From the NCBI RefSeq assembly GCF_023227905.1, contig NZ_JALOCF010000004.1, positions 1 through 64,000 of the forward strand: a stretch of 64,000 bases of DNA. Direction: 5' to 3'. Position numbers and translations under genes: made by a program. This DNA is from Methylobacter sp. (GTDB lineage: Bacteria; Pseudomonadota; Gammaproteobacteria; Methylococcales; Methylomonadaceae). Positions within the stretch are counted from its first letter, which is position 1. The number at the start of each line of letters is the position of its first letter. The notes below the pieces were generated by a model. That model was given only the letters and a program-made list of their open reading frames with translations. It was not told the origin of the DNA and did not search any database. Of the stretch, positions 1 to 8,769 are shown in pieces.

Positions 1-188
1 CGATGGAAAAGCAACGGCAATAACTCCAAAAAGACTTGTTGGCGCGGCTGAAGGAATTCCTGAACACGTTGCTCGCGGAGTTGATTCAAGCGTTTAAAGC
101 GTTGTCTGATCGTTTTGAGGTCTTGTATGCTGATTTCTTCGCCGGGAGAGCCTAAATGGATCGGGCGCTCAAGATGTGGTCTGATCAT
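1..188 (-). CDS. cyaA: Adenylate cyclase class I, N-terminal part (cut by window edge)
   Basis: Makes cAMP from ATP in the cytoplasm for CRP-type regulation. Only the first 62 codons are in the window; the gene runs off the left edge. Read on the minus strand from the ATG at 186-188, the peptide carries the patterns LKTIRQRFKRLNQLR and RQQVFLELLPLLFH, which match the N-terminal helical region of gammaproteobacterial class I cyclases. The start lies 24 bases after the argH stop, so the two genes are probably co-transcribed. A cyaA close to and divergent from hemCDXY is a common gammaproteobacterial arrangement, which supports the call. The catalytic region is not visible here. Confidence 0.75.
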   Translation of the reverse strand, partial: MIRPHLERPIHLGSPGEEISIQDLKTIRQRFKRLNQLREQRVQEFLQPRQQVFLELLPLLFH

Positions 189-212
189 GGTCAATGGCGA
201 AAACTCAATCTT

Positions 213-1607
213 TTATGCTGAAGCTAGGCTTTGTCGCGCTGTCAGGATCGCAAGTCTGACCGTATCGGGAGCGGTGCCGCCGATATGTTTACGGGCCGCA
301 ACCGAGCCTTCCAGCGTTAAAAAATCGAAAACATCGCTGGTAATCAAGCTTGAAAAATGCTGTAGCTCCGGCAAAGACAGCTCGGATAGGTCGCGTTGGC
401 TTTCAAGTCCCAGGCGCACTGCCAAACCCACGACTTCATGGGCATCGCGAAATGCCATCCCTTTACGTACCAGGTAATCGGCAAGATCGGTGGCCGTTGC
501 AAAGCCGCGTTTGGCTGAGTTGTACATGTTAGTTTTTTTTGCTTCGATATGGGGAACCATGTCGGCATAAGCCCGCAAGCAGTTGATTAAGGTATCGGCG
601 GTATCGAAAAGCGGTTCCTTATCTTCCTGATTGTCTTTGTTGTAAGCCAATGGCTGACTTTTCATCAGCATCAGCAATGAAACCAAATGGCCGGTTACGC
701 GTCCTGATTTGCCGCGCACCAACTCGGGAACGTCGGGATTTTTCTTTTGCGGCATAATCGAGGAACCGGTGCAAAAGGCATCGGGCATCTCTATAAAGTC
801 AAACTGGGCGCTGGACCACAAGATTAATTCTTCGGAAAAGCGCGATAAATGCATCATGATCAAGCTGGCGGCCGCCGTAAACTCAATCGCAAAATCACGG
901 TCGCTGACCGAGTCCAGCGAGTTAGCTGAGGGTCTGCTGAAACCAAGTAAATCGGAAGTCATCTGGCGATCTATCGGGTAGCTGGTTCCAGCCAATGCCG
1001 CAGAGCCTAAAGGCATGATGTTGATGCGTTTGCAGCAATCCTGGAGTCTTTCCTGGTCGCGGCTAAGCATCTCAAACCAAGCCATCAGGTGATGGCCGAA
1101 AGTAATCGGTTGGGCGACTTGCAAATGGGTAAAGCCCGGCATGATCGTATCGGCCTGTTGTTCTGCCAAATCCAGAATGGCTGTTTGCAGGCGCGTCAGT
1201 TGGCCTAAAATCTGATTAATTTCACTGCGCAGGTAAAGACGGATATCCGTCGCCACCTGATCATTGCGGGAGCGGCCGGTATGCAGCTTTTTTCCGGCGA
1301 TGCCGATTAAATCAGTCAGGCGGGCTTCGATGTTCATATGAACATCTTCCTGTTTGATCGACCAGACAAATTCGCCGTTAATAATTTCCTGGGCGATTTG
1401 GCTAAGACCCTGAATAATAGCGTCGCGTTCCTGTTCGGTCAGAATGCCGCAAGAGCATAGCATTTTGGCATGGGCAATTGAGCCTTCAATGTCCTGCTGC
1501 GCCATGCGCTGGTCAAAATCGACAGAGGCGGTAAATACTTCGACAAAGGCATCGGTTGCCTGGGCAAAACGGGCGCTGGAAAGTTTGTCGGAATTAACGT
1601 TGGTCAT
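213..1607 (-). CDS. argH: Argininosuccinate lyase
   Basis: Last step of arginine synthesis: splits argininosuccinate into arginine and fumarate in the cytoplasm, as a homotetramer. The 464-residue product has the usual family length. It carries HTGRSRNDQ near residue 110, TxLQxAQP near 160, and the fumarase/aspartase superfamily signature GSSIMPQKKNPD near 282 with its mobile catalytic serine loop. The ATG at 1607 fits the family N-terminus. The gene lies upstream of cyaA on the same strand and is divergent from hemC. The 195-base divergent spacer holds a strong hairpin (separate entry). A TATAAT-like -10 at 1639-1644 on the minus strand could serve argH. Confidence 0.97.
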   Translation of the reverse strand: MTNVNSDKLSSARFAQATDAFVEVFTASVDFDQRMAQQDIEGSIAHAKMLCSCGILTEQERDAIIQGLSQIAQEIINGEFVWSIKQEDVHMNIEARLTDLIGIAGKKLHTGRSRNDQVATDIRLYLRSEINQILGQLTRLQTAILDLAEQQADTIMPGFTHLQVAQPITFGHHLMAWFEMLSRDQERLQDCCKRINIMPLGSAALAGTSYPIDRQMTSDLLGFSRPSANSLDSVSDRDFAIEFTAAASLIMMHLSRFSEELILWSSAQFDFIEMPDAFCTGSSIMPQKKNPDVPELVRGKSGRVTGHLVSLLMLMKSQPLAYNKDNQEDKEPLFDTADTLINCLRAYADMVPHIEAKKTNMYNSAKRGFATATDLADYLVRKGMAFRDAHEVVGLAVRLGLESQRDLSELSLPELQHFSSLITSDVFDFLTLEGSVAARKHIGGTAPDTVRLAILTARQSLASA

Positions 1608-1721
1608 GGTAGTTTTTGCTTGTGACTTAAATTGTTAAATTATACAGCTAAAGCTTACTCTCCTGCTAACGCTCCTTACCCGCATCATGGGTAGCAAAGC
1701 TTCCGCTCCAAGCTCACACCC

Positions 1722-1747
1722 CTTTGCCTACATCCTTGTAGGCAAAG
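1722..1747 (-). repeat. Perfect 11-bp hairpin with AGGA loop, CsrA-site-like
   Basis: In the argH/hemC spacer two 11-base arms (1722-1732 and 1737-1747) pair perfectly around a 4-base loop. On the minus strand the loop is AGGA and its surroundings read CCTACAAGGATGTAGG. This matches 11 of 12 positions of the in vitro selected CsrA/RsmA ligand RUACARGGAUGU. Further GGA triplets follow on the minus strand between 1650 and 1720. No T tract follows, so it is not an obvious terminator. It resembles the elements at 25728-25880, 36157-36267 and 42065-42090. Confidence 0.6.
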
Positions 1748-1802
1748 AATTCAAGTTCGATTAACCGTCATCAACTTACACGGGTTACAATAGGACAATT
1801 TA

Positions 1803-2753
1803 TTGTTAGAAATGAATGGTGTTCTTTTGACTGAAAAAATTATTCGCATTGCAACGCGCAAGAGCCCTTTGGCGTTATGGCAAGCAGAACATGTTGCAGA
1901 ACGGTTGGAGCGGACATTTCCGGGATGCAGGACTGAGCTGGTCAAAATGACCACGCAGGGTGATAAGATTCTTGATGCGCCTTTGGCAAAAATTGGCGGC
2001 AAAGGTTTGTTCGTTAAAGAGCTGGAGCAAGGCATGTTGGAGGGTTTGGCCGATATTGCCGTGCATTCGATGAAAGATGTGCCGGTAGAGTTTCCGGACG
2101 GCTTGCATTTGGCAGCCATTTTAACCCGCGAAGATCCGACCGATGCGTTTGTCTCCAAGCGTTATTCGGCGCTGCAAGACTTACCGGCTAATGCCAGAAT
2201 CGGCACGTCCAGTTTGCGCAGGCAATGCCAGATTAAAGAACTTTACCCCGATGCTGAAATATTGTCATTAAGAGGCAATGTCAACACGCGCCTGTCCAAG
2301 CTGGATGCCGGTGAATACGATGCCGTCATCTTGGCTTCGGCTGGATTAAAAAGATTGGGCATGGCTGAGCGCATTACTCAGAGTCTGAGTGCCGAGTTCA
2401 GTCTGCCAGCGAGCGGGCAGGGAGCTATCGGCATAGAATGTCGGAGCGGCGATACGGAAATCAACGAGATGCTGGCTGCGTTACACGATAGCGAAACCGG
2501 GCTGTGCGTGACTGCGGAAAGAGCCATGAACGCGTGTTTGAATGGCGGCTGCCAGGTGCCGATTGCCGGATATGCAACGGTGCAGGGCGATCAATTGTTC
2601 ATGCGCGGCTTGGTTGGCAGTCCTGACGGTAGTGTGATATACCGGGCTGAACGGACAGGCGGCCTGGATAGTGCTGAAGCTATCGGCAAAATGGTTGCTG
2701 AAGACTTATTGGCACAAGGCGCAGATAAGATTCTGCAAGCACTGTTTCACTGA
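1803..2753 (+). CDS. hemC: Hydroxymethylbilane synthase (porphobilinogen deaminase)
   Basis: Joins four porphobilinogens into hydroxymethylbilane in heme and siroheme synthesis; cytoplasmic. The protein starts with the typical IRIATRKSPLALWQA and has the Arg-rich substrate site (RIGTSSLRRQ). Cys in NGGCQVPIAGYA, near residue 247, is the attachment point of the dipyrromethane cofactor. The start is ambiguous: TTG at 1803 lies 8 bases after an AGGA, while ATG at 1812 lies further from it but gives a more ordinary N-terminus. It is the first gene of a hemC-hemD-hemX-hemY operon. Confidence 0.96.
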   Translation: MLEMNGVLLTEKIIRIATRKSPLALWQAEHVAERLERTFPGCRTELVKMTTQGDKILDAPLAKIGGKGLFVKELEQGMLEGLADIAVHSMKDVPVEFPDGLHLAAILTREDPTDAFVSKRYSALQDLPANARIGTSSLRRQCQIKELYPDAEILSLRGNVNTRLSKLDAGEYDAVILASAGLKRLGMAERITQSLSAEFSLPASGQGAIGIECRSGDTEINEMLAALHDSETGLCVTAERAMNACLNGGCQVPIAGYATVQGDQLFMRGLVGSPDGSVIYRAERTGGLDSAEAIGKMVAEDLLAQGADKILQALFH

Positions 2754-2783
2754 ATGCGGCAAGATAGGTGAGGAGCGGGCGCT

Positions 2784-3560
2784 TTGAATAAAGTGTTGAG
2801 CGGCGTACATGTTTTAGTGACGCGGCCTGAGCATCAGGCGGAAAAGCTGAGTCGTTTAATTGAAGAGCAGGGCGGTATAGCTGTTCGGTTCCCGACGTTG
2901 GATATCGTTCCGCGGGATGACGACGACATAATATTTAACCTGAGGAATCTAGACAGGTTCCAATGGGTTATTTTTGTCAGCGCCAATGCAGTAAATTTTG
3001 CTCTAAAGGCGAATAGTGGCAAAATAGGCCACACGGAATCTGTGCGTTTTGCCGCAGTCGGGCAATCAACCGCGCAAGCCATGAAAATGGCCGGCTTGCC
3101 AGTCGATTTAATGCCTGAAAATGGCTATAACAGTGAAGCGTTGCTGGCAATGCCCCAGCTACAACAGGTCGAAGGGCAGAATTTTCTAATCGTTCGCGGT
3201 GAAGGGGGACGAGAACAGCTGGCAACTACGTTACGCAGCAGAGGCGCAGCAGTTAATTATCTGGAAGTATACAAAAGAATAATCCCCCGTATTGATAGCT
3301 CACCCGTTATGGAGTTGCTTAAGCAGCACAGGTTGAATGTCATTACCGTAACCAGTGCCGAAGCATTGCAAAACTTAAGTTTAATGCTGGGTGAAAAAAA
3401 CAATAACAACAAGCTATTGTCATTAATACCTCTGGTGGTAGTTAGCGATAGAATCAGGTATATAGCTGCCGATATGGGGTTTAATCGAATTACTGTGACG
3501 GATAGTCCAATCGATACAGCAATTCTTGAGACAGTAATAACGTGTGTGACAGGGGAATAG
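2784..3560 (+). CDS. hemD: Uroporphyrinogen-III synthase
   Basis: Closes and inverts ring D of hydroxymethylbilane to give uroporphyrinogen III. The 258-residue protein begins VLVTRPEHQAEKLSRLIE and contains the two Rossmann-like halves of the family, with FVSANAV near residue 62 and VTSAEALQNL near 190. The family is poorly conserved in sequence, so position right after hemC is part of the support. The start is a TTG preceded by GAGGAG. One base separates its stop from the hemX start, which implies translational coupling. Confidence 0.92.
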   Translation: MNKVLSGVHVLVTRPEHQAEKLSRLIEEQGGIAVRFPTLDIVPRDDDDIIFNLRNLDRFQWVIFVSANAVNFALKANSGKIGHTESVRFAAVGQSTAQAMKMAGLPVDLMPENGYNSEALLAMPQLQQVEGQNFLIVRGEGGREQLATTLRSRGAAVNYLEVYKRIIPRIDSSPVMELLKQHRLNVITVTSAEALQNLSLMLGEKNNNNKLLSLIPLVVVSDRIRYIAADMGFNRITVTDSPIDTAILETVITCVTGE

Positions 3561-3561
3561 A

Positions 3562-4806
3562 GTGACCGAGTTTAGTGAAAAACAAGAACAGCCTGTGAGC
3601 GAAAATAACAATGCTCGCAGGTCGCGTAGCGGACTCTGGTTTGGCATCATCATGCTGCTGATTATTTTAAGTGTGGCAGGTGTTGGTTTTTATCTTTTTC
3701 AGCAATTACGCTCTCAGCAGGATAATTTAGGCGGAGAAGTAAATAAAGGCGACATGCAGCTAATCGAGTTGTCGAAGCAGATTAGCGGTTATCAGGCGCA
3801 ACTTGCCGCTATTCAATCCCAACTGGCAACTGTCGAAGCCGATGTGGCCGGAAAAGAATCCCATTTTTCCAAAACTCTAGAGGATTTTTCCCGGCTTCAT
3901 AACGAAAAGCTGGACAGCACACGGACTGAATTAAATACCGCAGTTCAACAGGTACAACGTCAATTGGGCAAAACGCGCGGCGACTGGTTAATTGCCGATG
4001 CGGAGTATCTGTTAAGCATAGCCAATCAGCGTCTGTATCTAATGGGCGATGTTAATACCACCCGTGAAGCCTTGGAAGCGGCGGATCAACGTCTCAGGGA
4101 AAGCGGGGACGCCGGAGCGTTTAAAGTACGCGAACAAATTGCCAAGGATATTGCTGCCATCCGTAATGTCGCGGTAGCCGATACTGTGGGCATGTATGCC
4201 TCGATTCAAGCATTGCAAGATCAGGTCGGTAGCTTAACCTTGTTTTTACCGTACACAGGGAAAACACTGACTCAGCCCAAACCGGCCCCTCAACAACCGG
4301 CCGATAAGGAAAGCCAGGATCTGCTTGATTCTGCATTGGGACAGTTGGAAGGGGTAGTGACTCTTAGGCACACCGAACATCCGATCAAGGAAATATTAAC
4401 GCCGGAACAAGCCCAGTTTATCCGTGAGCAGTTAAGAGTAAAACTGGAGATGGTCAAAATCGCCCTTGTTCAGCAAAACGAGCAGCTTTATCAATCCAGT
4501 CTGGCCGACGCAAAAAAATGGACCGAACAAAACTTCGTCAAGGATGAAGCGACCAACAAATTTGTTGCCGAACTGGATAAGTTTAATGCTGTCAAAATCC
4601 GTAGCCATTTCCCTGATATCAGCCTGTCGTTGAAAATGCTGAGAGACATCACCAAGCTCAGACTGGAAGCCGATAAGGCTATGGCGCCTGCGGAAAAGAG
4701 CAAATCGGAACAGCCCGAAAAACCAGCTGAACCAGCAAAACCGTCCGAGACAGCACCTCCCGCTGAGCCACAAAAACCGGTTGAAGCAGCGCCTGCCGCA
4801 CAATAG
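3562..4806 (+). CDS. hemX: HemX-family membrane protein
   Basis: Inner-membrane protein of the hemCDXY operon. E. coli HemX was once labelled uroporphyrinogen methyltransferase, but no SAM-binding motif is visible here and the role is unproven. The layout is a short cytoplasmic tail, one transmembrane helix at about residues 27-47, a coiled coil at about 60-130, a conserved domain with WLIADAEYLLSIANQRLYL near 135, and a disordered Pro/Ala/Glu-rich tail from about 370. The GTG start is one base after the hemD stop. The likely role is a scaffold in heme synthesis or envelope function, by inference. Confidence 0.88.
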   Translation: MTEFSEKQEQPVSENNNARRSRSGLWFGIIMLLIILSVAGVGFYLFQQLRSQQDNLGGEVNKGDMQLIELSKQISGYQAQLAAIQSQLATVEADVAGKESHFSKTLEDFSRLHNEKLDSTRTELNTAVQQVQRQLGKTRGDWLIADAEYLLSIANQRLYLMGDVNTTREALEAADQRLRESGDAGAFKVREQIAKDIAAIRNVAVADTVGMYASIQALQDQVGSLTLFLPYTGKTLTQPKPAPQQPADKESQDLLDSALGQLEGVVTLRHTEHPIKEILTPEQAQFIREQLRVKLEMVKIALVQQNEQLYQSSLADAKKWTEQNFVKDEATNKFVAELDKFNAVKIRSHFPDISLSLKMLRDITKLRLEADKAMAPAEKSKSEQPEKPAEPAKPSETAPPAEPQKPVEAAPAAQ

Positions 4807-4818
4807 GCCAGAGATTAC

Positions 4819-6054
4819 ATGATGAAAAATATAATGTATTTTCTAGGTTCGCTTCTTATTGCCGTTGCCGCGGCTTTTTTTGTCAACACATGGCTGGGCG
4901 GATTTGACAGCCCGGGCTATGTATTAATAGGTATCGGACATTGGTCTCTTGAAACATCGCTAATCGTTTTCTCGGTTAGCTTGATCATGGGCTTTTTTGT
5001 GTTTTATATCTTCTTTAGATTTTTAGGCTGGCTGCTCAGACTGCCGGGCCAAATCAAGAATCGCGGCAAAAGCATCAAATTCAACCGTTCGCAAGAAGCC
5101 CTAATCGCAGGTCTGGTCGATTCCGCCGAAGGTAACTGGGAAAAAGCCGAAAAAGTATTGATCAAGCATGCCTCGCACAGCGGCGCTCCGTTAATCCACT
5201 ATTTGACCGCAGCCAGAGCCGCACAATCCCGTGGCGCCTATGATAAAAGGGACGAATACCTGAGAAAAGCCGCCGACCAGGCGCCGGGTTCCGACGTGGC
5301 CATAGGCCTGACTCAAGCCGAATTGCACCTTTCGGACAAACAGTTCGAACAAGCGCTGGAAACACTGACTCGCCTGCATTCCATTGATCCGACTCACGCC
5401 AGCGTTTTAAAACTGATGCATCAAGCTTATCAGCAAGCCGGTGATTGGGAAGGCATCCGCAACCTGATCCCATCATTGAACAACAATAAAGTGTTGATGG
5501 AAGCCGAGATAAAACTGCTGGAAACCGAAGCGTACAGCAAATTGTTAAAGCAAGCGGCCGAGCGGGGCAACGCTGATGAAATTGAATCGCTATGGTCGGA
5601 AATTCCCGATTACATAAGAAATATGAAAGGCGTTTCAGCGATTTATTTTGCCGCGATGATTGAAGCGGGGGCGGGCGCAAGGGTTGAAGGGGGCTTGGCA
5701 AGAGCTTTGTCGACCACCTGGGATCAAACGCTGGTCGTGTTGTATGGCAATATTCCGTCGATTGACATCGCAAAACAGCTTGAAACAGCTGAGCAATGGT
5801 TACCCATGCATCCACGCGATGCCATATTCCTGACTGTTTTGGGCAAGTTGAGCATGAAGTGCGGAGACAACCAAAAAGCGACAACCTACCTGACCAAAAG
5901 TTTATCAATAGAGCCTACCGTTTCAGCTTACCAGCAATTCGGCGATTTGCTGTTTGCCCAAGGCGATAAAGACAGGGCCAGCGAATGCTATAAGCAGGGC
6001 CTGGAGCTGGCATCCAGTGAGATTGTCAGTCGGATTGATTTAATATCCGGTTAG
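4819..6054 (+). CDS. hemY: HemY-like TPR membrane protein
   Basis: Inner-membrane protein with two N-terminal helices (about residues 5-25 and 43-67) followed by a long TPR-like helical-repeat domain. This is the HemY_N plus TPR layout of gammaproteobacterial HemY. Despite the symbol it is not the protoporphyrinogen oxidase also called HemY in Gram-positives. It ends the hemCDXY operon, 12 bases after hemX. The exact function is unsettled; a role in coordinating late heme synthesis is inferred from context. Confidence 0.9.
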   Translation: MMKNIMYFLGSLLIAVAAAFFVNTWLGGFDSPGYVLIGIGHWSLETSLIVFSVSLIMGFFVFYIFFRFLGWLLRLPGQIKNRGKSIKFNRSQEALIAGLVDSAEGNWEKAEKVLIKHASHSGAPLIHYLTAARAAQSRGAYDKRDEYLRKAADQAPGSDVAIGLTQAELHLSDKQFEQALETLTRLHSIDPTHASVLKLMHQAYQQAGDWEGIRNLIPSLNNNKVLMEAEIKLLETEAYSKLLKQAAERGNADEIESLWSEIPDYIRNMKGVSAIYFAAMIEAGAGARVEGGLARALSTTWDQTLVVLYGNIPSIDIAKQLETAEQWLPMHPRDAIFLTVLGKLSMKCGDNQKATTYLTKSLSIEPTVSAYQQFGDLLFAQGDKDRASECYKQGLELASSEIVSRIDLISG

Positions 6055-6129
6055 GACGGAATAAAACCAAACGAACGTAGCGCTGCCGGACGTTTCTGGT
6101 ATATTCGTTTTTTCATTTCTGGAGGCACC

Positions 6130-6336
6130 ATGAATTTTCATATTGAGTATGAGCGCGAAGACGATGGCCGCTGGTTGGCAGAGGTTCCGGAAATTCCTGG
6201 CGTATTAACTTATGGCGCTACTGCCGACGAAGCAATGGCTAAAGCTGAAATACTAGCCCTGCGCGCACTGGCCGAGCGCATCGAAACCGGGGAAAGCCGC
6301 CCCATGCCAATCAACATTGAACTCGTTGCCGCATGA
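6130..6336 (+). CDS. hicB: HicB-family antitoxin
   Basis: Small 68-residue HicB-like protein with a partial RNase-H fold: the pattern FHIEYEREDDGRWLAEVPEIPGV is a classic HicB N-terminus. HicB neutralises the HicA mRNA interferase encoded right behind it. The protein lacks the C-terminal DNA-binding extension of longer HicB proteins, so autoregulation through its own HTH is not evident. TGGAGG lies 7 bases before the ATG. The stop overlaps the hicA start by four bases (ATGA). Antitoxin-first order is less common than hicA-hicB. Confidence 0.88.
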   Translation: MNFHIEYEREDDGRWLAEVPEIPGVLTYGATADEAMAKAEILALRALAERIETGESRPMPINIELVAA

Positions 6337-6545
6337 GTCAATGGCCTTCGGCAAAGGCCAAACGTGTTCTTGCCGCGCTGCTTAGCATCGGCTGGGAAAT
6401 CAAGCGTCAATCAGGATCGCATCTCACGTTAGTTCGAGCCGGCTGGCCCGATTTCGTATTTGCTTTTCATAGCAGCGAAGAAGTCGGGCCGCGTATGTTA
6501 GCTCGTATTTCTAAACATACCGGGCTGAAGCCTAGCGACCTGTAG
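6333..6545 (+). CDS. hicA: HicA-family mRNA interferase toxin
   Basis: Predicted toxin with a dsRBD-like fold that cleaves mRNA. The 70-residue protein has the expected layout: KRVLAALLSIGWEIKRQSGSHLTL, where the catalytic histidine sits in GSH, then a C-terminal helix ending in HTGLKPSDL. It overlaps hicB by 4 bases. The pair sits between the end of the heme operon and a palindromic repeat, suggesting an accessory insertion. Activity cannot be judged, but the key GSH motif is intact. Confidence 0.87.
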   Translation: MSQWPSAKAKRVLAALLSIGWEIKRQSGSHLTLVRAGWPDFVFAFHSSEEVGPRMLARISKHTGLKPSDL

Positions 6546-6677
6546 GCCGGAAGAAGGTCGGGCAAGCATTAGCGCAGCTGGGCGTTTTAGGCGTGTCGTG
6601 CTCTGAATAAAATCTCTAGATTGATTGGGTCGGAGCAACGCCAACCCAATCATTGCCGATAATATTACTCATGTAGA

Positions 6678-6742
6678 GTACGCACCGCGTACCACTTTCA
6701 AAGCAAAACTTCCTCGCTTAATAAAGGTACGCGATGCGTACC
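6678..6742. repeat. Palindromic dispersed repeat, degenerate copy
   Basis: Two inverted arms (6678-6693 and GGTACGCGATGCGTACC at 6726-6742) flank about 32 bases. The left arm differs from a perfect complement at a few positions. A second, perfect copy of the same element lies at 63459-63528. The two copies share the arms but not the central spacer, as expected for a REP- or MITE-like element. The rest of the 6546-6765 gap shows no gene. Confidence 0.75.
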
Positions 6743-6765
6743 CTTGGCTTGGTTATATGATTATT

Positions 6766-7272
6766 TTATTTGTCTGAAACGATGCGCGATTTGATAAGAT
6801 GGCTTCTTAAGAGGTCTATATCTTGTTGATCTTTAATTAATTTGCTTTTTGATGAAACAGCGCCCTCTTTCATCAAGATCAGATTTTCTACGGACGGAAT
6901 GTGAACTGGGATATTGAACAGTTTTCCTATAATAGAACTCTCCATAAGTCGTTCAAAGGTAAGTCCATTACGTGCTGGCGTAATAATATCGCAGTGGTAA
7001 AACTGCTTAATAGGTGCGTGAATACCGGGGCTAGCGAATGAGTCATTCGTGAAACCATTAACTAGGCGAAGACTCCGAAGTGCATTCGCTATTTTTCCAG
7101 AGTTTTCCTTAGTGGGATTTACAAGTATATCGATATCGTCGGCTTTTCTCGATGAGCAGTACCAAGAGATGGCAAGCCCTCCTACAAGAATGAATTCTAC
7201 GTCGAACGCGGAGAATACTTTTACGATTTCCTCGTTTGAGCCGCAGATTAGGTTGTCACCGATCCTGTTCAT
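6766..7272 (-). CDS. Nucleotidyltransferase-fold protein
   Basis: Predicted 168-residue protein of the nucleotidyltransferase superfamily. FILVGGLAISWYCSSRKADDIDILVN (about residues 28-53) shows the GG loop followed by an acidic D-x-D pair, the metal-binding pattern of minimal nucleotidyltransferases. A later segment, VHIPSVENLILMKEGA with D/L-rich helices, resembles AbiEii/DUF6036-type proteins that act as toxin or antitoxin components. No partner gene is adjacent. It lies in the small accessory patch with hicBA, so a defence or toxin-antitoxin link is possible but not shown. Confidence 0.7.
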   Translation of the reverse strand: MNRIGDNLICGSNEEIVKVFSAFDVEFILVGGLAISWYCSSRKADDIDILVNPTKENSGKIANALRSLRLVNGFTNDSFASPGIHAPIKQFYHCDIITPARNGLTFERLMESSIIGKLFNIPVHIPSVENLILMKEGAVSSKSKLIKDQQDIDLLRSHLIKSRIVSDK

Positions 7273-7308
7273 ATTGATCCTGTATTGAGTAAAACTTGAG
7301 CGTACGAC

Positions 7309-8769
7309 TTAAAACAAACTATCCCACATCTCATCCACCTTCTTGACCACCTCCGGCGACATCACGATAGTCCTGCCCCATTCCCGATTGGTTTCCCCCG
7401 GCCATTTATTGGTCGCATCAAACCCTACCTTGGAGCCCAAGCCTGAAACTGGCGAGGCGAAATCCAGGTAGTCGATCGGGGTATTTTCCAGTATGGTCAA
7501 ATCCCTGGCGGGGTCCATGCGGGTCGTCATTGCCCAGATCACATCCTGCCAGTTGCGGACATCGACATCGTCATCGACGACGATCACGAATTTGGTGTAC
7601 ATGAATTGGCGCAGGAACGACCAAGTGCCCAGCATCACGCGTTTGGCGTGACCGGCGTACTGCTTTTTCATGCTGATCACGGCCATGCGGTATGAGCAGC
7701 CTTCCGGCGGCAGGTAAAAATCGACGATTTCCGGGAATTGTTTTTGCAAAATGGGTACGAAGACCTCGTTTAACGCAACGCCGAGGATGGCCGGTTCGTC
7801 GGGCGGTCTGCCGGTGTAGGTGCTGTGATAGATCGGGGCCTGGCGTTGGGTGATTCGTTCGATGGTGAACACCGGAAAATCGGCGACTTCATTGTAATAG
7901 CCGGTGTGATCGCCGTAAGGGCCTTCGGCGGCGAATTCATTGGGATAGATAAAGCCTTCCAGCACGATTTCGGCGCTGGCCGGAACCTGCAAATCGTTAA
8001 GCAGTGATTTGGCGACTTCGGTTTTGCTGCCGCGCAATAACCCGGCAAACGCATATTCGGACAAGGAATCCGGCACCGGCGTGACGGCGGCCAGTATCGT
8101 TGCAGGGTCGGCGCCTAAAGCTACGGAAACAGGGAACGGCTGGCCGGGATGAGCGGCCTGGAACTCTTTAAAGTCCAATGCGCCGCCGCGATGCGCCAGC
8201 CAGCGCATGATGACTTTGTTTTTGCCGATGACTTGCATCCGGTAGATGCCAAGGTTCTGCCGTTCTTTATTCGGGCCTTTAGTGATGACCAGCGGCCAAG
8301 TAATTAACGGAGCAGCATCTTCCGGCCAGCAGGTTTGGATTGGGTAATCGCCCAGATCGATTTCATCGCCTTGCCGAATTAGTTCCTGGCACGGGGGGGA
8401 ACTGATTATTTTGGGCGCCATATTCAGCACTTGCTTGAACACTGGGAATTTCTCCCAGGCGTCTTTCATGCCTTTGGGTGGCTCGGGTTCTTTCAGATAA
8501 GCCAGCAGCTCGCCGATGCCGCGTAGCTCGGTGACGGACTCCGCGCCCATGCCCATCGCGACGCGGCGCGGCGTGCCGAACAGGTTGGCCAGAACCGGAA
8601 TATTTGCACCTTTGGGATTTTCAAACAGCAACGCAGGGCCGCCCCGTTTCAGGGTGCGGTCGCAGATTTCGGTCATTTCCAGATAGGGATCGACTTCAAC
8701 GGTAATGCGCTTTAGCTCTCCCTGCTTTTCCAGTTGCTTGATAAAGTCGCGCAGGTCTTTATAGATCAT
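7309..8769 (-). CDS. ubiD: 4-hydroxy-3-polyprenylbenzoate decarboxylase
   Basis: Decarboxylates the polyprenylated hydroxybenzoate intermediate in ubiquinone synthesis, using prenylated FMN supplied by UbiX (not in this window). The 486-residue length matches UbiD. Recognisable parts are the N-terminal MIYKDLRDFIKQLEKQGELKRI, the central prFMN/metal region with SVALGADPATILAA, and EGPYGDHTGYYN near residue 290, which carries the catalytic acidic residues. Its ATG overlaps the end of prlC by four bases, so it is translated after it from one transcript. Confidence 0.96.
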   Translation of the reverse strand: MIYKDLRDFIKQLEKQGELKRITVEVDPYLEMTEICDRTLKRGGPALLFENPKGANIPVLANLFGTPRRVAMGMGAESVTELRGIGELLAYLKEPEPPKGMKDAWEKFPVFKQVLNMAPKIISSPPCQELIRQGDEIDLGDYPIQTCWPEDAAPLITWPLVITKGPNKERQNLGIYRMQVIGKNKVIMRWLAHRGGALDFKEFQAAHPGQPFPVSVALGADPATILAAVTPVPDSLSEYAFAGLLRGSKTEVAKSLLNDLQVPASAEIVLEGFIYPNEFAAEGPYGDHTGYYNEVADFPVFTIERITQRQAPIYHSTYTGRPPDEPAILGVALNEVFVPILQKQFPEIVDFYLPPEGCSYRMAVISMKKQYAGHAKRVMLGTWSFLRQFMYTKFVIVVDDDVDVRNWQDVIWAMTTRMDPARDLTILENTPIDYLDFASPVSGLGSKVGFDATNKWPGETNREWGRTIVMSPEVVKKVDEMWDSLF

